Of a stretch of DNA of 64,000 bases, positions 18,365 through 27,471 are shown in pieces. Numbering within the stretch: position 1 is the stretch's first letter; each line of letters begins with the position of its first letter. The notes under the pieces were generated by a model, which saw only the letters and a list, made by a program, of their open reading frames with translations, was not told the DNA's origin and made no database searches. The stretch spans positions 124,001 through 188,000 of the forward strand of contig NZ_JNZD01000006.1 of assembly GCF_000725495.1 (NCBI RefSeq), read 5' to 3'. This DNA is from Streptomyces aureus (GTDB taxonomy: Bacteria; Actinomycetota; Actinomycetes; Streptomycetales; Streptomycetaceae). A program made the position numbers and the translations under genes.

Positions 18365-19249
18365 TCACCCTCCTTCAGCACTGCCCGCGGCCCGCTCGAC
18401 CGGGATCCACAGCTGGGAGTCCGTCTCCGCGCCGGTCTCCACCGGCCGGGTCAGCAGGAGTTCCGGGCCCGGTCGGGTCGTGTACAGGTTCGAGGGGAAC
18501 CACTGCGTGAACACGTCCCGCCACAGGTCCTGGAGGGCGCTCGGATACGGTCCGCTGCTGTCGAAGACCGCCCAGGTCCCGGCCGGTACGTCGAGGGCGT
18601 CGAGCTCGTCGGCGACCACCCCCGGACCGGTCACCACGCCGACCCAGTAGTCCGCCTCAGCACCCTCCTCCCGGCTGTCGCCGAGGTACACCGCCGCGGA
18701 CAGCACCCCCGCCGGCTCCCCGTCGGCCAGCTCCTTCATCCGGACGACCGTCCCCCGGTCCAGGCTCTTCACATGCGCCGCGGCGGCCTCGTTGAGCCCC
18801 TCGTGCACCAGCGGCACCCTGGCCTTCCGGCCGAGGAACCGAAACGCCTCCTTCTCCACGATCCGGTACCGCATCGTCGTACTCCCCTCGACGACGACAC
18901 GGAACGACATGCGCGGCTGCGCCGTGAGCACCGCGCCCGTGCGCCGGGCCTCGCCCGGCCCGACACCGTGCACCGACTTGAACGCCCGGGCGAACGCCTC
19001 GCCCGAGCCGTACCCGTAGCGCATCGCGATGTCCAGCAGCGTCTGCTCCCCTGCCAGCACCTCGGCCCCGGCGAGGGTCATCCTCCGGCGCCGCACGTAG
19101 AGCGGCAGGGGCATCCCGGCGAGCGCGGCGAACAGCCTCCGGAAGTGGTACTCCGACACCGCGGCGATCCGGGCCACCTCGGCCATGTCGACCTCCCCGT
19201 CGAGGCGGGCCTCCAGGTGGTCCAGCGCTTGGTTCAGCCGCTCCAGCAC
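18365..19249 (-). CDS. AraC-family regulator with GyrI-like effector domain
   Basis: A 294-residue regulator. Two HTH motifs occupy the first 100 residues (MAEVARIAAVSEYHFRRLFAA and LLDIAMRYGYGSGEAFARAFKSVHGVGPGEAR). They are followed by a C-terminal GyrI-like/effector-binding domain (about 120-290) with conserved segments such as PAGTWAVFDSSGPYPSALQ and ELLLTRPV. This order matches the Rob-like AraC regulators that sense drug-like molecules. The frame is open far upstream, so the start is inferred: GTG 19249 has an AGGA site and places the HTH near the N-terminus as in relatives. It diverges from a serine hydrolase 144 bp away. Confidence 0.85.
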   Translation of the reverse strand: MLERLNQALDHLEARLDGEVDMAEVARIAAVSEYHFRRLFAALAGMPLPLYVRRRRMTLAGAEVLAGEQTLLDIAMRYGYGSGEAFARAFKSVHGVGPGEARRTGAVLTAQPRMSFRVVVEGSTTMRYRIVEKEAFRFLGRKARVPLVHEGLNEAAAAHVKSLDRGTVVRMKELADGEPAGVLSAAVYLGDSREEGAEADYWVGVVTGPGVVADELDALDVPAGTWAVFDSSGPYPSALQDLWRDVFTQWFPSNLYTTRPGPELLLTRPVETGAETDSQLWIPVERAAGSAEGG

Positions 19250-19393
19250 GTGTGTCCGTCCTGCCTTCTCCCGGGCTCCGGCGTCGCTGCCGTCAGGACG
19301 ACCAGCAAACACGATCCGATCGCGCTCCGCCCGACAGATCCGGGCCGGGAATTGTCGGGCGGCAGGCCCCGCGGTCACCGGAGGCTTGCGGAC

Positions 19394-20509
19394 ATGAACG
19401 ATGTCAGGGGATTTTGTGATCCGAGGTTCGCCGCGGTCCGCGAGGCGCTCGCGGCCCTCCTCGCCAAGGACGACGTGGGCGCTTCGGCAGCCGTGTACGT
19501 GGACGGCGAGCCGGTGGCCGACCTCTGGGGCGGGTACGCCGACGCGCGACGCACCGTCGCCTGGGAGCGCGACACCCTTGCCGCCGTGAACTCGACGACG
19601 AAGAACATGGTCGCCCTGTGCGCGCTGATCCTGGCCGACCGGGGCGAGCTCGACCTGTCCGCGCCGGTCGCCGCCTACTGGCCCGAGTTCGCCGCGGCCG
19701 GCAAGGAGAACCTGCTGGTGCGGCACGTGCTGTCGCACACCGCCGGGCTTCCGGACCTCTCCGGGCCGACGACGGTCGAGGACCTCTACGCCTGGGAGGA
19801 CGTCACGGCGGGGCTGGCGGCGCAGCCACCCGAATGGGAGCCGGGGACGGTCGCCGGATACCACGCGCTCACGTTCGGCTACCTCATCGGCGAGCTCGTC
19901 CGCCGGATCACAGGGCGCGGTATCGGCGCGTTCTTCGCCGAAGAGGTGGCGGCACCGCTCGGCGCGGACTTCCACATCGGGCTCTCCGCCGCCGACGACC
20001 ACCGTCTCGCCCCGCTCGTCCCGCCACCGTCGCTGACCGACGACTACGCCGCCGACGCACCGCCGGGACCGGACGGCACGCGCCGGGAGAACACCGGAGC
20101 GGTGATCCGGGTCAAGGACGCCAACTCCGTGGCCTGGCGCCGGGCGCGGATCCCCGCGGTGAACGGGTACGGCAACGCCCGCTCCGTGGCGCTCGTCCAC
20201 TCGGTCCTGGCGAACCACGGTTCGGTCGGCGGCGTACGACTGCTGTCCCCCGGCGGGTGCGAGCCCGCCTGGCAGGAGGCGTTCCGCGGCGACGACCGCG
20301 TGCTGGGGACGCCGATGTCCTGGACGACGGGCTTCGGCCGGTTCGGCAACACCTTCGGCTGGGGCGGCTGGGGCGGTTCGCTGGTCGTCGGCGATCCCGA
20401 GGCTCGTATGACGGTGGCCTACGTCATGAATCAGATGATCGACCGGGAGCGGCAGGCGGACGATCGCGGCATGGAGATCGTGATGGCCGCGTACAGCGGA
20501 CTGGGATGA
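19394..20509 (+). CDS. Serine hydrolase, beta-lactamase fold (EstB/family VIII esterase-like)
   Basis: A 371-residue cytoplasmic protein with no signal peptide. The Ser-x-x-Lys motif is STTK (in VNSTTKNMVAL, near residue 66). The Tyr of the second motif is in GYHALTFGY, and a late WGGWGGSL segment fits the third motif. The family includes class C-like beta-lactamases and short-chain esterases; the lack of a signal peptide favours an esterase. It is divergent from the AraC-family gene, which may regulate it. Confidence 0.82.
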   Translation: MNDVRGFCDPRFAAVREALAALLAKDDVGASAAVYVDGEPVADLWGGYADARRTVAWERDTLAAVNSTTKNMVALCALILADRGELDLSAPVAAYWPEFAAAGKENLLVRHVLSHTAGLPDLSGPTTVEDLYAWEDVTAGLAAQPPEWEPGTVAGYHALTFGYLIGELVRRITGRGIGAFFAEEVAAPLGADFHIGLSAADDHRLAPLVPPPSLTDDYAADAPPGPDGTRRENTGAVIRVKDANSVAWRRARIPAVNGYGNARSVALVHSVLANHGSVGGVRLLSPGGCEPAWQEAFRGDDRVLGTPMSWTTGFGRFGNTFGWGGWGGSLVVGDPEARMTVAYVMNQMIDRERQADDRGMEIVMAAYSGLG

Positions 20510-20538
20510 CCGCGACGCGTCGGCCCGTCGGTGCTCCA

Positions 20539-20648
20539 CGACGGCCTTGTCTGTGGTCCGCGTCGGGCCTGTCCCTGATCTGCCGCGGCCCGGTCCGTGG
20601 TCCGCCGCGGCCCGGTCCGTGATCCGCGGCGGCCCGGTCCGTGCTCCG
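20539..20648. repeat. 22-bp tandem repeat
   Basis: Five consecutive 22-bp units. The last three (20583, 20605, 20627) are nearly identical around the core CGGCCCGGTCCGTG; the first two are degenerate, and a sixth, weaker unit begins near 20518. The array starts 30 bp after the serine hydrolase stop and ends 150 bp before the acyltransferase gene. Confidence 0.75.
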
Positions 20649-20797
20649 CGACGGCTGAGGTCTCCCGGAACGTGTGAGGCGGGCGCCCCGGGCGCCCCTG
20701 GGTAGCGGACCGCGCAAGATGAGTGCGCCTACTCAGGCTCCGGTGCGCCGCGCCGATGAGGATGAAGGCCTCCACCACCGAGTCCGGGAGACCGAAC

Positions 20798-21460
20798 ATG
20801 CTCAGCCGCCTCGCCGACGTCCTGGTGCCCGCCGTCGGCCGCCTCACGATCAGCACCGAAGCGGGCACCGGCCTCGCCCCCGGGAGCATCATCGCCGCGA
20901 ACCACACCTCGCTCGCCGACCCCGCGATCGTCCTCGCCGCGCTGCACCGCCTCGGCGTGCGTCCGGTCGTCATGGCGACCGCCGGGCTGTGGCGCGTTCC
21001 GGTCCTCGGACGCGCGCTCTCCCGCGAAGGGCACATCCCCGTCCACCGGGGCGACCGGCGCGCGGCGGACTCCCTGGACGGAGCCGTCGACGCGCTCGAA
21101 CGCGGGCACCTGGTCCTGATCTACGCCGAGGGCGGGCTCCCCCGCCGGGCGGACGCCGCGGAGGCGACCCCTGGGGCGTTCCGCAGCGGACTGTCCCGGC
21201 TCGTCGAACGGACCGGGGCTCCCGTGGTGCCCGTCGGCCAGGCCGGCGCCCGCCGGGTCACCTCGGGCAGCACGGCCAAGCAGCTGGCGGGGCTCTTCAC
21301 GGCGCCGCTGCGCCGCCCCCGTCTGCACGTGCACGTGGGCGAGCCGCTCCGGCTGGCGGCAGCGGGCGCCGACCGGACCGAGCAGGCCCGCACGGCCGTG
21401 ACGGCGGCCTGGCGCACGGCCGCCGCCCGGCTGGGAGAGCCCGCGGCGCTCGCCGCCTGA
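20798..21460 (+). CDS. 1-acyl-glycerol-3-phosphate acyltransferase-like protein (PlsC family)
   Basis: A 220-residue member of the PlsC/LPLAT superfamily, which moves acyl groups from acyl-CoA or ACP to lysophosphatidate or similar acceptors at the membrane. The H-x4-D catalytic motif is NHTSLAD (near residue 38), and the substrate-binding EG motif appears as YAEGGLPRR near 110. The C-terminus contains the expected VGEPLRL segment. ATG 20798 has GGGAG 8 nt upstream and begins just before the conserved domain. It stands alone, without an adjacent partner gene. Confidence 0.85.
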   Translation: MLSRLADVLVPAVGRLTISTEAGTGLAPGSIIAANHTSLADPAIVLAALHRLGVRPVVMATAGLWRVPVLGRALSREGHIPVHRGDRRAADSLDGAVDALERGHLVLIYAEGGLPRRADAAEATPGAFRSGLSRLVERTGAPVVPVGQAGARRVTSGSTAKQLAGLFTAPLRRPRLHVHVGEPLRLAAAGADRTEQARTAVTAAWRTAAARLGEPAALAA

Positions 21461-21683
21461 GCGCGGGTTCGATGCGGGCGTCGGGAATCCGTGCCGCCTG
21501 CCGTCGGCGAGCGGCCCGGGGCCGAGCCCGTCGACAGCGACCGGCACGGACGTGCGCGTGGTCGCCCACCGGCCGGGAAGGGCCGGACGAGCCACGGGCT
21601 CCACCCCGCCCGGTGGCATTCCCGGTCAGGCGACGCCCCGGCCACGGGATCGTCCCTGGTCAGGCGCGACTTCGCTGACCCGG

Positions 21684-22673
<990 letters not shown>

Positions 22674-22816
22674 GCCGCCTCCCAGCTGTTCCTCGCACAC
22701 TCGTGCGTCGTACGTCGGTCGGCACGAAGCCCCTCGTCAGTCCTGCCACGTGTCCCACGATCGGGGATTTCGCGGCGCAACCGGGTCCACGGGCTCCGTG
22801 CGCCGTGATGTCTTCG

Positions 22817-22847
22817 ACGCTATGACCTGAAGCGCACTCCAACGCAA
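22817..22847 (-). promoter_or_regulatory. MerR-type promoter of the aldo/keto reductase
   Basis: On the minus strand, -35 TTGCGT (22847-22842) and -10 TAGCGT (22822-22817) are separated by 19 bp. The spacer and -35 together hold an imperfect dyad (ACTTGCGTTGG ... GCGCTTCAGGT). An over-long spacer containing a dyad is the hallmark of promoters activated by MerR-family proteins. No merR-like gene lies in this window. Confidence 0.5.
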
Positions 22848-22991
22848 GTCGACGCTCGGACGGGGCCGCGTTCCGGACAGCCGTCGGCACCATTTCGCGC
22901 CACCGGCCTCGGTGCTCAGGGGTGATGACCTGCGCGGACGGCCCACGGCATCGTCGCCCGCACGTCCGTCGCGCCGTGCGGTGCGCGGCCG

Positions 22992-23897
22992 TCACAGACT
23001 CTTCCACTCCTGTGCCGCCCGGGCCAGGTGTTCCCAGACCGCCGCGAGGGCCGGGCTCGCCGGGGTGTCGCGGCGCGACGCCAGGTAGAGGGTGTTCAAA
23101 GGCTCGACCACCGGCCGGTGCATCTGCACCACCTGCCCCGCGGCCAGGGCCGGCGCGGCGACGTAGCGGGGCAGCACGGAGATGCCCATGCCGGACACCA
23201 CCGCGGCCAGGACGGCGCGCAGGTCCGGGACGACGACCGCGACCTGGTTGGGCGGCCGCCGCCCGAACTCGCTGAGCCAGTACCGCCGGATGATCGGAAG
23301 CTCGGTGGCGTAGGCCACCAGCGGCATGGGGGACAGAGCGGCGACCGGGTCGGCGGACAGCCGCTCCTGGTCCACGGCGTGCGCGAGCGCCGGCGGGCCG
23401 ACCAGTACGAACTCCTCGTCAACCAGCGGCGCGACCGACAGCTCCTCCTGCCGGGGACGGACCGCGGAGACCACCAGGTCGAGCCGCGCCGCGGTCAGCG
23501 CCGCCAGCAGTTCGTCGGCCAGGCCCAGCGTCACCCGGAACCGCAGTCCGCGGGCCGACAGCGGCGCCAGGGCCGGAAGCACCTGAAGGGACATCACCTC
23601 GGCAGCGCCGCCGAGGTGGACGGTTCCCCGCAGCATGCGCTCCTCGCCCGAGGGGGCGAGGGCGGTGCGCAGCCCGTCGACGTGCAGGCCCACGCGGGCG
23701 GCCAGCGCCGCGGCCCGGGGTGTGGGCCGGGCGCCCTTGCTCGACCGGACGAACAGCGGCTCGCCCAGTTGTTCCTCCAGGCGGGCCAGCTGCCCGGTGA
23801 CCGCCGGCTGGCTCACCCCCAGCCGCTCGGCCGCCGCGGACAGCGACCCGGTGCGGTAGATCTCCAGGAACGTCGCCAGCAGGTCCAGACCGGGCAC
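22992..23897 (-). CDS. LysR-family transcriptional regulator
   Basis: A 301-residue LysR-type regulator. The winged HTH is at residues about 4-62 (TFLEIYRTGSLSAAAERLGVSQPAVTGQLARLEEQLGEPLF), and the remainder is the two-lobed effector domain. GTG 23897 has GGAGGG upstream. It diverges from a DJ-1/PfpI gene with 410 bp between the starts, and that gap carries an ATAAG-N4-CTTAT dyad of the kind LysR proteins bind. The likely target is the DJ-1/PfpI gene. Effector unknown. Confidence 0.9.
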   Translation of the reverse strand: MPGLDLLATFLEIYRTGSLSAAAERLGVSQPAVTGQLARLEEQLGEPLFVRSSKGARPTPRAAALAARVGLHVDGLRTALAPSGEERMLRGTVHLGGAAEVMSLQVLPALAPLSARGLRFRVTLGLADELLAALTAARLDLVVSAVRPRQEELSVAPLVDEEFVLVGPPALAHAVDQERLSADPVAALSPMPLVAYATELPIIRRYWLSEFGRRPPNQVAVVVPDLRAVLAAVVSGMGISVLPRYVAAPALAAGQVVQMHRPVVEPLNTLYLASRRDTPASPALAAVWEHLARAAQEWKSL

Positions 23898-24103
23898 GTC
23901 CGTCTCCCTCCATCACCGAGCTTATGAACCGCCTCGCCGCCGGTCGGGTCGTGGTGATCGACCCGGGTGGCGGTGGGCCGGCCGTCGGCGCGGTGACCTC
24001 GTACGACGCGGTGGGCGGCGTCGTAGGGTGCACAGCGTCGTAAGGCGGTGGGCCCGTGCCCGCCGACGGCGTGCGGCGGCGTACCGTGCTGCGCCCTACC
24101 GCC

Positions 24104-24138
24104 CCGTTCTGCCACGTCACGGCACCGTTCTGCCACGT
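24104..24138. repeat. 14-bp direct repeat upstream of the DJ-1/PfpI gene
   Basis: CCGTTCTGCCACGT occurs at 24104-24117 and again at 24125-24138, exactly 21 bp apart (two helical turns), inside the LysR/DJ-1 divergent region. It may be a tandem regulator site. Confidence 0.5.
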
Positions 24139-24163
24139 TCGCGGGCCACAGGCCGGGCCTCGT

Positions 24164-24179
24164 CATAAGTATTCTTATG
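24164..24179. promoter_or_regulatory. LysR-type dyad
   Basis: CATAAG-TATT-CTTATG is a perfect palindrome in otherwise GC-rich DNA, of the kind bound by LysR regulators. It lies 128 bp before the DJ-1/PfpI start codon. Confidence 0.55.
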
Positions 24180-24307
24180 CCCTGGAGAAGCGGCAAGGCA
24201 TTCCCGTGATGAATCCTGAGGTTGTCCCGAGCGCACCGGATCCGAGGTCCGCGTGTCCCGGGAAGCGGATTCCCGAGTCGTCCAACCGATAGGAACGGGC
24301 CCTTTCG

Positions 24308-25012
24308 ATGTCCAAGATCCTCATGATCATCTCCGCCGCCGACCGTCTGACGCTGGCCGACGGATCCACCCATCCGACCGGCTTCTGGGCGGAAGAGGTC
24401 GCCGCCTCCCACAAGGTGCTGCGCGCGGCCGGAGTGGAGGTCGACATCGCCACTCCGGGTGCCGTCCGTCCCACGGTCGACGCGCTGAGCCTCGACGCGC
24501 GCGGCGGTGTGTCCGAGTCCGACGCCGCCGAGTACCGCGCCTACCTGGACGGCATCGACGACCAGCTCTCGCACCCGCTGCCGTTGGCCGACGTACGGCT
24601 GGGCGACTACGACGCGCTCTACTTCCCCGGTGGTCACGCGCCGATGGCCGACCTCGCCCACGACGCGGATCTCGGCCGGCTCCTGAACGAGGCCGAGGCC
24701 GGGGACACCGTCGTCGCCGCTCTGTGCCACGGTGTCGCCGCCCTGCTCAGCGCCACCACTCCCGACGGCGGCTTCACCTTCGCGGGCCGCGACCTCACCT
24801 CGTTCGCGGACGAGGAGGAGCGACAGGGCGGCCTCGGCGACAACACCCCCTTCTACCTGGAGAGCGTGCTGCGCGAGCGCGGCGCGACGGTGGAGACCGG
24901 GGCTCCGTGGAGCACGACGGTCGTCGTGGACGGCCGCCTGGTCACCGGGCAGAACCCCCAGTCCAGCACTGCCACCGCCGAGGCCACGCTGAAGGCACTG
25001 GCCGACCGCTGA
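24308..25012 (+). CDS. DJ-1/PfpI-family protein (type 1 glutamine amidotransferase-like)
   Basis: A 234-residue protein of the DJ-1/PfpI superfamily, close to the Hsp31 branch. The nucleophile elbow is AALCHGVAALL (Cys near residue 140), preceded by the FPGGHAPMADL segment, with an acidic residue earlier to complete the site. Members act as glyoxalase III, chaperones or deglycases in carbonyl stress. The start has a weak site. The divergent LysR gene and the dyad between them indicate inducible expression. A perfect terminator follows at 25086-25120. Confidence 0.85.
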   Translation: MSKILMIISAADRLTLADGSTHPTGFWAEEVAASHKVLRAAGVEVDIATPGAVRPTVDALSLDARGGVSESDAAEYRAYLDGIDDQLSHPLPLADVRLGDYDALYFPGGHAPMADLAHDADLGRLLNEAEAGDTVVAALCHGVAALLSATTPDGGFTFAGRDLTSFADEEERQGGLGDNTPFYLESVLRERGATVETGAPWSTTVVVDGRLVTGQNPQSSTATAEATLKALADR

Positions 25013-25085
25013 GCCCGAACGGGCGCCGCAGCACGGGAGCCCCGAAGCGGCTCAGGAGCACCGGTCGACCCCGTCCGCACCGACG

Positions 25086-25120
25086 GCCGCCGCAGGGGTG
25101 TGACACACCCCTGCGGTGGC
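25086..25120 (+). terminator. Terminator after the DJ-1/PfpI gene
   Basis: A near-perfect 17-bp inverted repeat (GCCGCCGCAGGGGTGTG / CACACCCCTGCGGTGGC, one mismatched pair) with a minimal loop, followed by a pyrimidine-rich stretch. It lies 74 bp after the stop. Confidence 0.8.
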
Positions 25121-25149
25121 CTTCCCGTCTCGCCTCAGCACGACGAGAG

Positions 25150-25179
25150 TTGAACATGTTCAAAACGTAGGGCTAGGCT
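25150..25179 (+). promoter_or_regulatory. Promoter with overlapping palindromic operator
   Basis: TTGAACATGTTCAA at 25150-25163 is a perfect 14-bp palindrome. Its first half doubles as a -35 (TTGAAC), with a -10 TAGGCT at 25174-25179 after 18 bp. The epimerase gene begins at 25208. A repressor bound here would block the -35. The type of regulator is unknown; a MarR-like dimer is one option. Confidence 0.55.
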
Positions 25180-25207
25180 GACGCCGGGTCGAGCAGAGGG
25201 GGATCCG

Positions 25208-26200
25208 ATGAAGGTAGTGCTGCCCGGAGGAACCGGACAGGTGGGCGCGATCCTCGACCGCGCCCTCACGGCGGCGGGACACGAGGTCACGGTGCTCACC
25301 CGGCGCCCCACGCGGGCGCACCACATCGCGTGGGACGGGGCCACGCTCGGCCCCTGGGCCGAGGCGGTCGACGGCTGCGACGTGGTCGTCAATCTGGCCG
25401 GACGCAGCGTCTCGTGCCGCTACACCGACGAGAACCTGCGCGCCATGATGGACTCCCGGGTGGATTCGGCCCGGGTCGTCGGCGAGGCGATCGCCGCCGC
25501 CACGCGGCCTCCGCGCGTCTGGCTGCAGATGAGCACCGCGACGGTCTACGCCCACAGCTTCGACGCGGCGCACGACGAGGCCACCGGGGTGATCGGCGGC
25601 TCGGAGCCCGGGGTGCCGGACTACTGGGCCTACAGCGTCGAGATCGCGAGGAACTGGGAGCGGGCGCAGGCCGAGGCGCCGACTCCGGCGACCCGCAAGG
25701 TCGCCCTGCGCTCGGCGATGGTCATGAGCCCGGACCGCGGCGGGGTGTTCGACGTCCTGTCGTGGCTGGCGCGGCTCGGCCTCGGCGGTCCGGTGGCCGG
25801 CGGGACGCAGTACGTCTCCTGGATCCACGACGAGGACTTCGTGCGCGCGGTGGAGTTCCTGATCGCCCGGGACGATCTCGAGGGTCCGGTGAACCTCGCC
25901 GCGCCGGGCCCCCTTCCGCAGCGCGCCTTCATGCGAGCGCTCCGCGGCGCCTGGGGCGTCCCGGTGGGGCTACCGGCGACCCGCATGATGGCCGAACTCG
26001 GGGCGTTCGCGCTGCGCTCGGACACCGAACTGCTGCTCAAGAGCCGCCGCGTGGTGCCCGGGCGGCTCGACGCGGCCGGGTTCGTCTTCGCCCACCCGGA
26101 GTGGGAGGGTGCCGCCGCGTCCCTCGTGCGGCGGATCCGGGAGATCCGCCGGAAGTCGCCCGGACCCACGAACAGGACCGTGGTGGGCATGGAAGGCTGA
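25208..26200 (+). CDS. TIGR01777-family NAD(P)-dependent epimerase-like protein
   Basis: A 330-residue short-chain-dehydrogenase-fold protein. It begins with the nucleotide-binding motif GGTGQVG (residues 7-13), has VVNLAGRSVSCRYT and a YWAYSVEIARNWE segment, and ends with the C-terminal domain of the TIGR01777/YfcH family (GVPVGLPATRMMAELGAFALRSDTELLLKSRRVVPGRL). This family is widespread but has no firm substrate, and some members link to cell division or sugar metabolism. The canonical active-site Y-x3-K is not evident. It has its own promoter with a palindromic operator and is probably followed in the same transcript by the next two genes. Confidence 0.85.
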   Translation: MKVVLPGGTGQVGAILDRALTAAGHEVTVLTRRPTRAHHIAWDGATLGPWAEAVDGCDVVVNLAGRSVSCRYTDENLRAMMDSRVDSARVVGEAIAAATRPPRVWLQMSTATVYAHSFDAAHDEATGVIGGSEPGVPDYWAYSVEIARNWERAQAEAPTPATRKVALRSAMVMSPDRGGVFDVLSWLARLGLGGPVAGGTQYVSWIHDEDFVRAVEFLIARDDLEGPVNLAAPGPLPQRAFMRALRGAWGVPVGLPATRMMAELGAFALRSDTELLLKSRRVVPGRLDAAGFVFAHPEWEGAAASLVRRIREIRRKSPGPTNRTVVGMEG

Positions 26201-26285
26201 CGGCGGACGTTCGAAGGGGAACCGGGGAGCGCGAGGGGGATCGTCCGGTGTCGTGTCCGACGAGGGGAACGGCGGAGGCCGGCTC

Positions 26286-27053
26286 ATGAGCGGCCCGCTG
26301 CCATGGATCGCCGGCGGCTGGCTGCTGGGGTTCGGTGCGTTCAACTTCGTTCTGTACGGGGCCTGGTGGCGCCGTACGCGGGGCGAGCGGCGCTTTCTGC
26401 GGGGTGCCCGGGCCGCGGAGCCCGACCCTCTCCAGGCGGCCTGGTGGCTCGGCGCCTCGCGGGAGGGCGCCCCGCCTCAGCGGGAGGGGTACGCGGCGGA
26501 GGTGGCCGTGCGCCTGCTGGTCGAGGCCGGGGACGCGGAGATCGACGCGGACGGCCGGATCACCGTGCCGCTCGGGCGGCTCGGCAGCCAGAAGGACCCC
26601 GTCTTGGCCACGCTCGTCACACTGCTGCGCCATCACAAGGGCGCCACCGTCGACGAGTTGCTCACGAACCCACACTTCCGGCGGTTCCGCGACCGTCTCC
26701 GGACGCGCCGCGCGCCTCTGCGCACGGCGTTCGGCTCCTACCGCGTCCCCGCGTTGACCGCCTCCTTCGTCACGGCGTTCGGGATGGCCCTGCACGCGAT
26801 GTTCACGCGCTGTGCGGTGCCCGGGCTGCCCAGCCGGGATCCGGGCTTGTGGACCACGGCGTGGATCGGGGTGTGGGCGGTGCTGGCCGCGCTCGCCGCA
26901 CTCTGGCCTCCGGAGTCGTCCCGTCCGTGGCCCCGCTTCACCCGCCGCTGCCGTGCCGCCGTCGCCCGGGCCCTGGCCGACCGGTCCCCCGGCACTCCCC
27001 CGCGGGCGTCCATGGCCGCGCCACGCTCGGCCGCGCCGCCCTCACCGGGCTGA
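26286..27053 (+). CDS. Membrane protein, TIGR04222-like layout
   Basis: A 255-residue protein. An N-terminal transmembrane helix (about 6-26) precedes a cytoplasmic domain with the segments AEVAVRLLVEAGDAEIDADGR and DELLTNPHFRRFRDRL. Two further helices follow (about 155-175 and 195-213), then a basic, Pro/Ala-rich tail. The layout recalls actinomycete TIGR04222-type membrane proteins, but the match is loose. ATG 26286 has GGAGG 7 nt upstream. It is 85 bp after the epimerase gene on the same strand. Confidence 0.6.
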   Translation: MSGPLPWIAGGWLLGFGAFNFVLYGAWWRRTRGERRFLRGARAAEPDPLQAAWWLGASREGAPPQREGYAAEVAVRLLVEAGDAEIDADGRITVPLGRLGSQKDPVLATLVTLLRHHKGATVDELLTNPHFRRFRDRLRTRRAPLRTAFGSYRVPALTASFVTAFGMALHAMFTRCAVPGLPSRDPGLWTTAWIGVWAVLAALAALWPPESSRPWPRFTRRCRAAVARALADRSPGTPPRASMAAPRSAAPPSPG

Positions 27054-27091
27054 CGGCCCGCGTTGTCAGTGGAGGTCGCCATGATGGATGG

Positions 27092-27448
27092 ATGGCCAAC
27101 CCGCACCTCACCGCTGGCAGTGTCTGGCGGCTCCACCACGCCGGACGCGAGATAGCCCGCCTCACCGTGACCGGCACCGACATGCCCTGGACGCACGCCC
27201 GGGTCGAGACACTTCCCGGCTTCGAGGAGTTCCGCTCGGTGTTCGCCGAACAGGAACTGGCCGTCGACGAGGAGGACTGGGACCGGCTGGACACCTGCGA
27301 CGCCCGGATCCGCGAGGCACTCACCATGACGTTCCCGGACGGCAGCCCGGTCGCCGAGTTCATGCTGCACATCCACGCCGACAACACGGCCGGCTGGCGC
27401 TGGCACGACGAGCCCTTCGCCGAACCCACCACAGAGCCGGACCACTGA
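27092..27448 (+). CDS. Hypothetical protein
   Basis: A 118-residue soluble acidic protein with no recognised domain. It has a compact, mixed sequence (GSVWRLHHAGREIARLTVTGTDMPWTHARVE) and several Trp and His residues. ATG 27092 is the first in frame; the nearest GGAGG is 16 nt away, so translation may depend on the upstream gene. It ends 23 bp from the convergent decarboxylase gene. Confidence 0.6.
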   Translation: MANPHLTAGSVWRLHHAGREIARLTVTGTDMPWTHARVETLPGFEEFRSVFAEQELAVDEEDWDRLDTCDARIREALTMTFPDGSPVAEFMLHIHADNTAGWRWHDEPFAEPTTEPDH

Positions 27449-27471
27449 CCGGTGGCATCGCACGTTCGTGG

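Noticed and set aside
20518..20648. Tandem repeat as a CRISPR array
   Set aside because: Units are contiguous, with no unique spacers, and no cas gene is present.
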